A stretch of 64,000 bases of DNA, taken from the NCBI GenBank assembly GCA_954871525.1, contig OX940868.1, positions 15,724,556-15,788,555 on the forward strand, written 5' to 3'. Below are positions 12,347-24,311 of this stretch, one piece after another (the first letter of the stretch is position 1; every line of letters begins with the position of its first letter). Both the position numbers and the translations under genes were made by a program. This stretch comes from Parietaria judaica (Eukaryota; Streptophyta; Magnoliopsida; Rosales; Urticaceae). Under the pieces are notes generated by a model. It made no database searches, had not been told where the DNA came from, and saw nothing but the letters and a program-made list of their open reading frames with translations.

Positions 12347-13672
12347 CAAGGATTTGAATGCCGTTTTTGCCGAAAAATCGTTTGCTGTTTTCGACGGAGT
12401 AATCGTTTATCGATAGATTAATCGATAGAAAACCTATAAAAATTATCGTTTGCCGTTATCGAAACTTATCGAACTTATCGATGAATTAATCGGTTATCGA
12501 TGGATTTATCGATAGAAAACTTATAAATAAAATAAAATAAATTAAAATAACAATTATTATTTACAAATTATAAGTTGTAACTTGTAAGTCAAAATGCTCT
12601 CTTTACTTATTTACTATTAGATAAAAAATGCTTATTTGATAAATTTTGGAAAGAGTCAAAGTCATATTTTACTAATATAAAATATTTTAAAATCACCAAT
12701 TTTTAACTATATAAAATCTCCCCACTTGAAGATGTATCAAAAAAAATTGAAGAACTAACTCAATTTAACCAATTTCCTAAAGACATATACTTTTGCCTTA
12801 AAAGTTGGAAAACGTCAAATTACAAAACAAGTTATCCCAACCACACAATTTATGAATTATATACAATATTATAAAATTAAATCACACCAAAAAAGTCGAT
12901 TAACTAGCTCAATTAACCAATTTTTTGAGACATATGTACTTTTGCCGCAATAATTGAACAATTCGGAAAAACGTCAAATTGCAAAACAAATTAAGTCAAA
13001 CTCATAGTTTCCTAATTATATACATTATTAAACAATGAAATTACATCAAAAATATTAAAATATAGCTCATGTTCAACAATTTCCGGAAAATAAATACTTT
13101 TACCGCAATTATATAACAATTCGAGCAAACACTAAAAGCACCCCAATTATGCAAAAAAATACTATTATAATTCATCCATATTCCTTAATAAACCTAAAAA
13201 AATCAAATTCAACAATAACATTTGATTCAAAACCTAAAATGTACAATCAAAGTATCATGAAACTCAAACTTGAACTTTCATTCAACCTAATAGCTTTCTA
13301 TGTAACTGTATGAAATATAGAATAAAATTGTGAAAAATTAACATGATACATACATATACAACATTTAAACTTCAAAACATTCAAGATCCACTAAAAAAAC
13401 CCCTAAAAATACTTTTAAATTCTAAAATTAAAAGAAATTGGAACTTTTGCCGCGAAAAAGAAAAAACTATACTGGGGTTGACTTGTCGTTTTGGACCGAA
13501 AAGTAACAAGCTTTTCGAAAAAATACACTTGAAAACTTTGTTCGATAAGTGACTTGCTTTTCGAATCGAAAAATTGCGATAAGTATAAAACGACAACGAT
13601 TAGAGGAGATAAGTTACCGAGAAGTGGTTTTCAGCGATTAATCGCTCGATTATCGCGAAATTTTGATCCTTG
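12347..13672. mobile_element. Non-autonomous hAT transposon, 8-bp TSD
   Basis: 1326 bp, AT-rich, no coding capacity. The ends CAAGGATTTGAAT and ...AAAATTTTGATCCTTG form a short imperfect inverted repeat, flanked on both sides by GTCAAAAG (12339-12346 and 13673-13680), an exact 8-bp duplication as hAT elements make. Both subterminal regions are packed with TATCGA/ATCGATA-type words, the kind of clustered motif hAT transposases bind. It begins 115 bp upstream of the oxidoreductase ATG, so it may affect that promoter. Confidence 0.83.
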
Positions 13673-13680
13673 GTCAAAAG

Positions 13681-14475
13681 TATATCATATTTTAATTTGC
13701 GGCCACAAATAATTACGACAAAAGTACTTTTTTTAAGGCAGCTATATATGCTGCATGTGGAGACAGAAATTCTGACAAAAGTACTTATACATTGATCAAT
13801 TGAGGTGAAAGTGGTGTAAAATGAAACATTATAGAAGAAGAAGTCAAAATCAACAAATATGAATCGATCCATTTTTTCATTTGACTTTTTTCGGACGGAC
13901 ATTGGCCAATTTTTTAGTGTAGTGTTATTAAATCATACCTAGGAATTAAGATACATATCTTTGTGTTCATTGAGCTATCTTGCAGTTCTCTTATTTGAAT
14001 GAAATTGAAAATCTAAATAAAATACATCGCCTTACATTTGTTATCTTTAGATACTTTCGGTTTTTTTCTTTACTTCTGACCTTTTATTTCCTAAGTTAGT
14101 AAAAAATTGAGTATTTTTGCTATAATTGTTTCTATATTCATTTTTCATGTTTGATGTTTTTAATATTCACTAGTTTTCTTCTCTCTAAATTTTGTCCACT
14201 TTTACATGTTTGAGCAAAGGTGTAAAATGTCGAGAAATTTGACTGACACGTCGACCGATTTTCGAATGCTGAAGAAATGCGAAACAAAAACCTTGCCCTT
14301 TCCTTGTCGTTTTACCATTTGTCGTTGAATGTCGTTCGAAAACCAGTAATCATGCGACATGTCGTTTATTCACAAAAATGATAGAAAAGTGTGCGAAATC
14401 TGGCATAAATAGCATTTTCTCTCAAAACCCTAGCTTCATTTGTTCATCTTGCTTTCTGCCCTCTTCTCTCGGCGG
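13681..14475. other. AT-rich intergenic DNA
   Basis: Non-coding by inspection. The segment 14220-14360 is richer in TGTCG words (GTCGTTTTACCATTTGTCG, GCGACATGTCG) and may be the subterminal part of another decayed transposon, but no ends were found. Confidence 0.35.
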
Positions 14476-14478
14476 TTA

Positions 14479-15150
14479 GAGCAAGTGCATTCCTACTGCA
14501 TTTCAACTAAATGCAGTAGAGGAATGGTCCATTCCAACTGCAAATCCGGTACCAAAGTCTAATGTGGCTACAGTTTTGGCGTGGCACTGTTCATTGCGGC
14601 AAAAAAAATATTATTTATGTTTTGGTCCCTCTAAAATATATACTTAACATATTTACACTGATTTGATCCTTAAAATTATTTGTATTTTTTATTTTAAATT
14701 ATAAATGTATCATATTAACTATTTAAAATAACACGATACTTTTAGAATATTAATACCAACAGAAAATAACATTGATATTAATACCAAAAGAAAACATTAC
14801 AATAACATCGAAATTGGAAATAAAGAATAAAAAAGACATAAAAACACATTACAACAAACTAAAATTGGAAATAAAATTACAACAATACTCGGGAAATTAG
14901 TGTCGGATCCTCCAAGACCGGTAAAATATTGTGAATATGGAATGATATTTTGTTTAAATAATAAATAAGTGATATAATTGAAACATACTAAGTAAATATA
15001 GGGGTATAAAGATAAATAAGAGAAAATTGAATATAAAATTAATATATCAATTTAGTGTAAAAAATAGAGTAGAGATAGAGATGATGTAATGTTTGATGTG
15101 ACATTTACTGCAAAATAGAGTAGAAAATAGAGTAACGGGATGGAGTTGTC
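14479..15150. mobile_element. Possible PIF/Harbinger-type element with TTA target site
   Basis: 672 bp flanked by TTA on each side (14476-14478 and 15151-15153). The left end GAGCAAGTGCATTCC and the inverse of the right end, GACAACTCCATCC, are related but imperfect. The GAGCAA...CATTCC style is common among plant Harbinger-like elements. The interior is AT-rich and non-coding. A 3-bp TSD alone is weak evidence. Confidence 0.45.
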
Positions 15151-15159
15151 TTAGTCACG

Positions 15160-16609
15160 GCCAAATTTTCTAACAATGAGAGAAAGGGGCCTAGAGAGAG
15201 GAGAGAAACAAATAGATGGAGAGATAAAAGAGAGGGAGGGAGGTGACATGAAGAGAGACATGAGAAGCTAAATATTTTAGGAAATGTTGAGATAGTTTTT
15301 ATGAAATTAAATCATACTGTTCTATTTTCTTAAATAAAATTAGGTCCTATAATTATATATTTTTATTATATTACAACTATAATATCTTAAATATATATAC
15401 AATATCTGATTCTAATAATTTATGTGGAATTCATGTATAATTATCGAGAATTTCCGTTGAAAACCTCATCGGCATACGGTATGCCCAAGAAAAATATGCG
15501 GTAATTTTGGCATGCGGCATTTTTTTTCTTCCACTTTGTCCGTCGACATGCCCATCGACAAATGATGTGTCCGTAAAATAAAAATTGCAAAACATCGGCA
15601 AACAACATTTAACACCTTGTTTGCAAGTAGCCTTTAAACTTTGAAAATAACATGCAAACCCTCTCAATTTTAAATTCGTCATATGCACCATCTGAACTTT
15701 GAAAATAGTACAAATACAAATGTATGTTTTAAATTATGATTTTTTAATTTTAAAAATTGATCATTATGATAAATAAATAAATATATAAATGTACTTGAAG
15801 TTGGCAATCATTTAGTATTTTTTTATATAAAAAATTACATGTTACATTTTACCACTAATTTTAGATTAAATGAAATAAAACATGTTATGCGAGCTAAATT
15901 TATATGTATAACAAAAAAGTTATTATGGGCAAAAGTGCCTATGTGATTTGAAAATGTAGCAATATATAGTCAAGTTCAAAAATTGTAGCAATAGTACTCA
16001 AACTATACTTTTGCAATATTATTAGAATTTCATCAATGTTCACATTTGCTCAGTTTGTGAATTTGGGTACTTATGGTGCTATTTTCTCTAGTTGCGTGGT
16101 CATTGGTCAACATACCCAAACTTCTTCCCGTTAGTGAATTTGGTCCCCTCTATTAAATTTTTAAAATTCGCCTTTAGCCTCCTCCTCTGTGGCGCCATGT
16201 CATCCCCCCAGCTTGTCACATCATGTAGCCACGTGCCACACACAAAAATTTTTATTTTATTTTTATAAATAATTTAAATTATTCGTTTCAAATAATTTTA
16301 ATTAAAAAAAAATATTTATAAAAAAAAAATTGTATGTGAGACATGGCTCCATTATAAGGCAAACTGGGATGTGGCGCAATATAGGGCGAGGCTAACGAAT
16401 AATTTTGAAAATTGGAGAAGGGGACCGTTAGGTGCATAACTCAAAATATTTAAACTTTAAGTACTTTAGTTGCAGTTTACTCATGTATATTTTCAAAAAT
16501 AAAAATAAACAATTGCATCTCATGTAATATGTTTTTAGTTTTTACAAATGAAATTAATTGATGAACCAATTATGAATTAATCAATGGAGTTATGGAGGTT
16601 AAGATTATG

Positions 16610-16684
<75 letters not shown>

Positions 16685-16995
16685 GTGATCCACCCGATTG
16701 ATTAAGTGGGGCTTTCAATGCAGATAAGCCAAGAAAAAGAATTGTCTTTTTAAATTTTTAATACACGATAAGTAGTCTTTTTTTTCAGTTCACGTGATAG
16801 CATATAAATAATAGGCGCGCAAACAATAACGATACGATTCTGCACTTATCATTGTTCATCTGGACCGCCAGTCTTCGACAAACCCCAGCGGTCCGATCAT
16901 TACGATCGTATGTAACATATATATATATATATATATATTATACACGCAGCCCTAAACCTAAACGCAAAAGCTCACCCTCTTAAGTTTCCGCGAAT
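15160..16995. other. AT-rich intergenic DNA with TA arrays
   Basis: No gene seen. It includes a long (TA)n run at 16611-16681, a second at about 16917-16938, and a region at 15925-16450 with a GGGCAAAAGTGCC-type start that suggests an old transposon. The 60 bp before 16996 form the promoter-proximal or leader part of the C2-domain gene. Confidence 0.5.
16611..16681. repeat. (TA)n microsatellite
   Basis: About 35 uninterrupted TA units, some 310 bp upstream of the C2-domain gene. Likely highly variable in length between individuals. Confidence 0.95.
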
Positions 16996-17511
16996 ATGGC
17001 TGTGAAACTACTGGAGATCAACCTGATGTCAGCCCATCTGAACCGGGCAAGATGCGCGGACGGCATATACGCCGTCGTTTGGATCGACCCGACGAAGACC
17101 TTCAAGACCTCCATCGTCCACCCTGAAAGCGCAAAGCCGTGGGACGAAAGGTTCGTTTTCGTCGTGGAAGCCGAGCTTCTCGACTCAATCTCAACTCATC
17201 ATCTCGTCGTCGAGTTATACTCCGCCGGCCGGGACGTCTTGCTCGGCACCTCTACACTTCTGCTTGGATCCTTCGGCAACTGTGCCCGCCACTATTCCAA
17301 GACCTCCTTTGGCACGATTCGCGGGTTTTACATCCATGAAGAAAACGGCAATCCGGTTGGCGCTTTGCACGTCGGGATTACGGTCCTGGAGGGCTTGGAT
17401 ATACGATCTCCCCCGACCCCGACCGCCATTCCCAAAACTCAGCCGGCTCACTTTGCAAGTTGTTTCAAGTTGTATAAATTAATTTCTTGGGTCGCTTTGA
17501 TTCGGAGATGA
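16996..17511 (+). CDS. C2-domain (SRC2-like) protein, single exon
   Basis: Intronless 171-aa frame starting ATGGCTGTGAAACTACTGG. Residues ~1-135 read as a C2 domain of the plant SRC2 type: LLEINLMSAHLN (strand 1), YAVVWIDPTKTFKT, then PWDERFVFVV in the usual place of PxWNExF, LVVELYS and VLLGTSTLLLGSF, closing ALHVGITVLEGLDI. Such domains bind membranes or phospholipids, often with calcium, and several family members act in cold or pathogen responses. The C-terminal ~35 residues have no known domain. Few of the acidic calcium-loop residues are visible, so calcium binding is doubtful. Family call is good; role unknown. Confidence 0.77.
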   Translation: MAVKLLEINLMSAHLNRARCADGIYAVVWIDPTKTFKTSIVHPESAKPWDERFVFVVEAELLDSISTHHLVVELYSAGRDVLLGTSTLLLGSFGNCARHYSKTSFGTIRGFYIHEENGNPVGALHVGITVLEGLDIRSPPTPTAIPKTQPAHFASCFKLYKLISWVALIRR

Positions 17512-17789
17512 AAAACAAGAACATCGACATATATCTTTTATTATTATTGTCTGTACAAATTGTATTTTTTTTTAGAGTGAATTATATTGTCTACGAATTA
17601 TTTTATTCTGCTTATAAAGTTCATTATAATATATTCTTGTTCGTTAAAATGTGATATGAGTGTGGTTGATTTCCATGATGATCCAAAATTTATTGGCGAA
17701 CAAAGTTTTAACCTAAAGATCCAGTAGGATCATGATAAATATTTTACAAATTTAAAATAAAGTGAGGATAAAATCAAATTATTTTAGCG

Positions 17790-17990
17790 ATGGCGGCGTT
17801 CTTCAAGCTAATAGATCAACCGGCGGCCGCGTCCTTCTCGCTGACAAAGCTATTGTCAGTGGCCCTATCGGCTAACCACCGACAGAATGCGTCGACGGCC
17901 GCCCTAAGGGGGGCTCTTCGGCTGTTGACTCCGCTTTCTTCGAGTGAGTTGATATCCCGATCCATTCGAGCGATCAGAGCCTATCCATAA
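17790..17990 (+). CDS. Hypothetical 66-aa protein
   Basis: A GC-richer open frame, MAAFFKLIDQPAAASF..., ending in TAA, in an otherwise AT-rich stretch. Base composition and codon choice resemble real coding sequence of the neighbouring C2 gene, 280 bp upstream. The Ala/Ser/Leu-rich, basic N-terminal half could be a targeting peptide. I do not recognise it. It may be a small gene, a fragment, or the 3-prime part of a decayed gene. Confidence 0.35.
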   Translation: MAAFFKLIDQPAAASFSLTKLLSVALSANHRQNASTAALRGALRLLTPLSSSELISRSIRAIRAYP

Positions 17991-18164
17991 TGTTTGGCTT
18001 CGTCGTTGACGTTGTTGAGGCCTGAGGATGTTTCAGGGGATCAGAGATTAAGATAGTGTTTAGTTAGCTGGTTTGGGAAACCAATTCCGCATTTTAGTTT
18101 AGAAAATCAGTCTGAGAGCTCATTCTACTAAATTATTTTAAGAGTAATATTTTTTACAAACTTT

Positions 18165-18505
18165 CCCGAAAAATTCTTGCATCCTCGTAATGCCATTAAC
18201 TTACCCGTTAACTCTGGCCATGCAGACAAATGTAGTTGATGACATAATATTTTTTTTTACCACGTGTACGAGGCTGATGTGGGGCTCGTACACATGACAA
18301 AAAATGTTATCTCAGCAACCCAGGTTTGTCCACGTGTTCAAAGTTAGCAAGTAAGTTAACTGCGTTCCACGAATAGAGTGAACAACGTCCCAAATATAGC
18401 TTTAGGTTTTTTTTGCCATTTTTTTCCGATTTTAGATACACGAGAAGTTCTTAGACCAAACTTTGAATATTTTGACGTCATTAATCCTATAGTTATTGCC
18501 TTTTT
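18165..18505. mobile_element. Remnant of a Mutator-like element
   Basis: Contains ACTCTGGCCATGCAGAC, a CACGTGTACGAGGCTGATGTGG block and a right end reading TTTTAGATACACGAGAAGTTC...ACGTCATTAATCC. The same series of blocks in the same order occurs in the better preserved element at 25329-25800. The left end is too decayed to place. Confidence 0.5.
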
Positions 18506-18731
18506 AGTCGGATGACAAACGACACAATAAATTACTGATTTGAGACTGGGTGTTTCTCTACACTTTAGTACTCTTTCCAAGTTGCAAAAGAAAAAACACG
18601 ACATGTCGTAGAAAAACAAAGCAACGTCGTTTCCAAAAGATGTCGTGTGTTAATCCCAAACGAGAGAAGCTCTTTCATGAAACAGGAGAGAGAGAGAGCT
18701 CAGTACAGTTCAGTTCAGTTCAGTCCGTACA

Positions 18732-21632
18732 ATGAAGTTTAGGGTTTCGCAGAGGCTTCCAATCTTCCATCGTTCTTCTGCACACCAACTCCATAACCAG
18801 CGTCGCTGCTTCGCTTCCTTCCTCAACAAGGCCCGAGCTTCCTCCAATGGCGGAACCGGAAGCTCCAAAGGTTAGTGTCTTACCTCACACTGCCTCCAAT
18901 GGCGTAAATTGCATTGGATATAGTCATAGAGTAAATATCTTGAACGGAGAAAAAAATCACAAAAAGAAATTAATAATTACACTGAAGAAATTGGCTTTCC
19001 TGTGTTCATGTATAATTTGGAAAACCAATGTAGCTTGTATAAGAACACATGATTAGTGTGGTGTTTTCTGGGTTTACATTATATTGGGAATTCAGAGTTT
19101 GTTGTGTTGGCGTAGGCGATTCATACATGGTGCCTGGGGCGACCGTGGCGACCTTACTCATGCTTGGCGGGCTTCATGCTCGTCGAATGTACGAGGACAA
19201 GAAGGTAGGATCTTTCGTTGATCGATAATATTATGGTTAATTGTGAATGAATAGTTGTTTTTTGCTAGTTGTTCATTGAGGAAGCTGAACTTTTTAAATA
19301 ATTTGGTTTATATTAGATCGTCGACAAGCTTTTATAGGCGGTAATGGTCTCTGGGAGGCTAATTGAATGGTTGGAAGTTGGAAGAAACCGATGTTGATTT
19401 GGAATTCCCTTTGATTTTTAGTCTAGTTACTTTGTTCTGATGGTTTTATCTCTGATTAGTATGACCTCGTAAGGTGTGTGTTCTTGTCGTTTGTATTATA
19501 ATTTCGTTAGCCCTTGCAATAGGTAGAAGAAGCGCGGGATAAAGGAATCGAAAATGAATTTCAACCCGATGTGAAGGTTATATTCAATATGTTACGATAT
19601 TTCAAGCTGGTTTCATTTGATCGCTGCTTCAGCTTCAGTGAATAATTTTAATGTCGGGTTCTTAACATAGATTCTTACACTGCCAACTTTAGGCTACTTT
19701 TCTTAGACTCTTGCCTTTGCGCTCCATGTCCAGATGTTGGGGCTACTTGACTAGTGTGGTAAGCATTCTTTGTGCTGTTAAAATATATAAATATTTTATA
19801 AGGAACTATATTGACGAGAAATACGTAGAGAATTTTATAATGAAATCTGGCTCGGTATTGTTATTTGAATACAAATTGGAATGCTTACGATACTACGCGG
19901 TGTGTTAATCTCGCGGATCTTTCAAGAGAATGGGCTGGCTCTCTTTACCAAGTAGCTTTCTCTTTTCTCTCTTCTTTTCTGGTAGAGTTTGGTCTGTATA
20001 GCTGGGCCGGTTTACGGGCCGGCTGATCTTAAACCATTCTTTGTCCTTGCATTGTAATTTATCTTTCTTAGTATATTCGTTGTTTATCTTAAAAAAAAAT
20101 AGTATGCGGTTGATTGATCTGTTTACATGGAGTTTTGTGTTAATAATTCACTCTGACTCTCCATTCGTTAGTTTTGTTGATATTATATCATATGTACTCG
20201 TTTTCTTTCTTCTAGTTTCTAATTTTTTTATGCATCGCACCTTTTCTTTCACCGTTGCGTTTTTTTCTGTCATGTTCTTATTTGAAATCTATTTGAAAGA
20301 TTTCACTTAATAAATAAAAATTCTTTTAGGAAATACCTGTTTGGCTACGCCCATACGTTTATAAAGCTTGGGCACGAGCATTCCACTCAAGTATGAACAT
20401 TACGTTTATCCTTTTCAATTTATTTATATACACAGTGCATATCTTTTTAACAAGACTGAATCTTTTCTCATTTGAAACTTCCGAGAAACTAATCTCTGCT
20501 TGATGGGTCGAACCGATACTGGCTAAGAGTATTATTTAATTTTTCTTTTTCAGACATAGATGAGGCAGCTTTGTCTCTGGAAGAATACGCTTCTTTACGA
20601 GAGTTTTTTGTCCGTGCCTTGAAAGAAGGTTGCAGGCCCATTGACCCGGATCCACATTGTCTTGTAAGTGATATTATTCAAGCATTTTTTTTCAATATTT
20701 TATTCTTCTATTTAAAATATACTATGCTTTTCTGGAATTATAGGTTAGTCCTGTTGATGGTATTATCTTAAGATTCGGGGAGTTAAAGGGACCCGGAGCG
20801 ATGATAGAACAAGTTAAAGGGTTTTCGTATTCTACATCTTCTCTTCTTGGTGCAAGCTCATTCATTCCCATGCTAGCTGAAGGAAATACTGATAAATGTG
20901 ACAATGGACAAGATAATACTTTTATGGATAAGGGTAATACATCGTGGTGGAAAGTTTCACTGGCTTCTCCAAAAGTTTGGGACCCTCTTTTATCACGGTA
21001 AATAAGAGCTATTAGGATTTTAAAAAATGAAATATAAACAATTGTAGCAATTATTTTCGGTGAATAAGGTCGATCTACTTCTAGAGAGTTTTCTTTCTTT
21101 TGTTAGCTTATTGTTTATGCTAAAAGTATTTCCTTTGGATGAAGCAATTATAGTATATATAAAAGAATATTGAAACATGAAATCAACTTGTACAATTCCC
21201 TTGTATATTGCAGCCCCATGAAAGGCCTTTTTTATTGTGTAATTTATTTGACGCCCGGAGACTACCATCGTATACACTCCCCAGTTGATTGGAAAGTTCT
21301 TGTTCGCCGGCATTTTCCCGGTAAGTCCAAATATTTCCAATGCTTTATTGTTCAATACGATCTATATTTTCAAAGTTAATTCTTCGTATATGCTTGAGAT
21401 ACATAAATTTTCTTTCATGTTTTTCATTGCTTTGCAGGTAACTTGTTTCCCGTGAATGAGCGTGCCACTAGGACCATCAGAAACCTTTATGTCGAAAATG
21501 AAAGGGTAATTTGGTCTAACTAATATTTTCCTGAATAGCCCTCAGTGAGTCCAATGTATTTATTTTTATTCTTTATGTCTTGATTTTATTGCCGGTGTCC
21601 TAGTGGTTAGTTGCATTGTGCACTTATATAAG

Positions 21633-21677
<45 letters not shown>

Positions 21678-22528
21678 ATAACTCCATATACAAGGCAATG
21701 TATAAGTTAAGATTGATATTATTACCGAAGAAGAGATTGTGATGATCTTGTTGGATCAGCATTTCCAGATTCAGCGAGAATTTTACAATAAAATAGAAAC
21801 AATTCGTTTTATGCTTTTCTTGCTCTCAATTTTTATCTTGCAGATATTTTTAGCTTCAACTCCTTATCTTTTCATTTCTCGTGCCGCCAGGTTGTGCTTG
21901 AAGGCTCATGGAAAGAAGGATTTGTGGCGATTGCTGCAATCGGCGCTACGAATATTGGATCAATAGAGGTTGGTTTAATCATCATTATTTTATAAAATTT
22001 GGCAAAATTATACCATTTTCTGGAATGCATCTTATTTTTTTTCTTCTTCTGGCTCCCATTACTGATTTCCGACTAATATTGGTTGTGCCAGCTCCTAATC
22101 GAACCAGAATTCCGGTCAAACTTGCCGAGTAAAAAGTCAGCACAGCCCGAGACTCCAGAAGAGCGGGTTTACGAGCCTCAAGGAGTTGGCATTGCCCTAA
22201 GGAAAGGAGATGAGGTAGGAGATTTATTCCGATTTCCGACTTCCGCTTTTCTTTCAAGTCTTTCTAGGACTTTTTCTCAATTTATTCTACCCCCGTTTTC
22301 AGAGCATTTAGTAACTTTAGTTACAGACTACTGATGGGTTATGTGAATTCTTGTTTCGCCCTTCTTCGGTTAATTCAGGTTGCAGCTTTCAATATGGGAT
22401 CAACGGTGGTGATGATCTTTCAGGCACCGGTAAAAGGTGTAGATTCAACGAATGAATTTAACTTCTCGGTCAAACGCGGGGACAGAATTCGAGTAGGGGC
22501 TGCGTTGGGCAGGTGGAGCAGAGATTAA
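18732..22528 (+). CDS. PSD1: Phosphatidylserine decarboxylase, mitochondrial type
   Basis: Makes phosphatidylethanolamine from phosphatidylserine, normally in the inner mitochondrial membrane. Twelve exons: 18732..18870, 19116..19204, 19523..19576, 19693..19758, 20330..20390, 20554..20663, 20744..20997, 21214..21320, 21438..21505, 21891..21968, 22092..22214, 22379..22528, summing to 432 aa without a frame break. The N-terminus is basic and Ser/His-rich (mitochondrial presequence), followed by the hydrophobic segment [17 protein letters not shown]. Active-site parts are all present: SPVDG (catalytic Asp), GDYHRIHSP (His) and NMGSTVV, whose Gly-Ser-Thr is the self-cleavage site that creates the pyruvoyl group. 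It is therefore expected to split into beta and small alpha chains. Intron 4 carries a retroposon copy and intron 9 a TA/TG microsatellite. Confidence 0.95.
19902..20102 (+). mobile_element. Poly(A)-tailed retroposon, copy B, in intron 4 of PSD1
   Basis: Same family as 6690-6911 and same orientation relative to its host gene. It contains GGGCCGGTTTACGGGCCGG, ends TCTTAAAAAAAAAT, and is flanked by TACGCGGT (19894-19901) and TATGCGGT (20103-20110), a likely 8-bp duplication with one change. No inverted repeats. Confidence 0.58.
21637..21680. repeat. (TA)n(TG)n microsatellite in intron 9 of PSD1
   Basis: A TA run passing into TGTGTGTG, intronic and about 130 bp downstream of exon 9. Confidence 0.85.
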
Positions 22529-23960
22529 GCCTCACTGTGAGAAACATCTAGAGTTTGGATTTTGCAACACTCCATGAATATTTAGCAAAAGTGTTCTGTT
22601 CTGTTACATTAATCATAAATCACTATGTTCATCATAATCCACTATCTTGTTTTTTAATGTGTTGTTTTATTTAATTATCTATATTGAGAGATTTTAATAC
22701 TTAATTTATGTTTTACAATTTTAGGGCACGGACCAGGCTCATGTAACTATTTAAGAGACAGAAGTGAATAAGAAAGGGAAAGAATAATTATCAAGTAATT
22801 TAGTTCAGCTGTTTCGTGTAGTTACTCTAGAATTAGAGACAAAATTACACCGGTTCTACGCCTGTGATTAGATTCCAGACCCGGGATTATCATTTATTCA
22901 TGATAATTATGGAAATTGGCTGATACGTATTTCACCGTTTACTAAAAATCGAGGACAAAAATATACCGATTCTATTCTGGCGAGGAGATCCCCAGACCTG
23001 TAATCGCAGTATATTTATTATCATAATGGAAATTGGGGGATTAACCTTTCACCGTTCTAGGCCCGACGCGACTCTGCTCGATTTGTTTTTATTTTATTCA
23101 TAACTTCATTTTATGTTCAAATTGATCCATTCAAAGCGAGTCTGAAAATAAAATAAAGATGAAAACAATTTTAAGTAACAAGTATCAATACAAATCACAC
23201 CCTCTAAAGAGAGATTCAAGAGCATTGCGAATTACCTATTTTAACGTAAAACGTCTAATTTCAAGCCCTTAAGAAGATCATAGTGACATATCTCAAACCA
23301 AGTACATTGAAACTAACAAATTTGGAGGGGGAAAAAAACTTTAGAATGTTTAATAATCAACATTAAATGAAAATATAAACAAAATTGAATTCCAAGCACA
23401 ATATCTGTCAACAGTAAGAGAGTGAAATTCCTGAACACAGATTCAATGTATGAATGTAATTTACATTTGCTACTTCTGTGGAATCCTCATCGCATTTATC
23501 GTTTCCGTTTCCGTTCAGCTCATACGTACGCCTAATTACCCGGCAATTTTTCCAAAAGCTCTCGATTTCCTATCTCCTCTATATCAAAACTTTGTTCCTG
23601 TATTTACACAATACAAAAACAAATAACCTGCAGAATTAGCTTCATCTAGAACATGACACTCCAAAAATCCAAACATCAATGCTCCAAAAGTGTACAAATT
23701 TTGGAGTGCACAAACTCAGAACAACTTGGAAAAGATCAAATTTCTGCTTCCTAAAAATCAATCTACAATACATAGATCACAGAATTTGATGATCATATCA
23801 ACAAATTTAAATGTAGAACCCTAAATTGAAGATCAATACGGTACCAAACTCGGAATAGCATGGAAAAACCAATCTACAATACATAGATCTTAAAAAATAT
23901 GACGACAAATAGCATCACGAAACCCTAAATTGAAGATCGACAGCGAGAAATTAAGCAGAC
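22529..23960. other. Convergent 3-prime regions of PSD1 and the micropeptide gene
   Basis: No gene seen. It should contain the 3-prime UTR of PSD1 on the left and that of the minus-strand micropeptide gene on the right. Two loosely similar stretches at about 22840-22930 and 22945-23060 (AAAATTACACCGGTTCTACGCC / AAAATATACCGATTCTATTCTGG) suggest an old duplication. Confidence 0.45.
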
Positions 23961-24113
23961 CTACGTCTGTATGGAGTAGGAGGAAGAAGAGGGAACCCGC
24001 TTGTTGCGGAGCATCATGTAGCCGAGCGGCAACACCACTCCGATCATCATGATCGCCGCGCCGATCATGTACCTCATCGGGCTCGGCGGTCCCACCTCCA
24101 CCACGCCCACCAT
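23961..24113 (-). CDS. Conserved small membrane protein, 50 aa
   Basis: Minus-strand frame from ATG at 24113 to TAG at 23961, reading MVGVVEVGPPSPMRYMIGAA... One transmembrane helix spans about residues 15-35 (MIGAAIMMIGVVLPLGYMML). It is followed by a basic RNKR and a Ser-rich tail, so a single-pass protein with a positively charged C-terminal side. Codon usage is GC-rich, unlike the surroundings, which supports coding. I recall a similar unnamed small protein beside phosphatidylserine decarboxylase 1 in Arabidopsis, which would make the pairing old. Function unknown. Convergent with PSD1. It is easily missed because of its length. Confidence 0.72.
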   Translation of the reverse strand: MVGVVEVGPPSPMRYMIGAAIMMIGVVLPLGYMMLRNKRVPSSSSYSIQT

Positions 24114-24311
24114 TGCCTACCCTGCGACGCACCGCACTCGATCAGACCAAAGCTTATCAAGATTGAGATCCGAAGAGAGAGGAGAGTACGGTGCGAAGGA
24201 AGTGGACTCGCGAGTTGGGAGCTGAGCTGGGATCGGACGAGTTCGCTGTGTTTGGATGGCCACAACCTGATTTGATTTGTATTCATTCCTCACTGGACTT
24301 TGGGCTTAAAC

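Noticed and set aside
13343..13902. Several 70-100 codon frames in the 13-kb region
   Set aside because: Lys/Phe/Ile-rich frames typical of AT-rich DNA, partly inside the non-autonomous hAT element; no domain or splice context.
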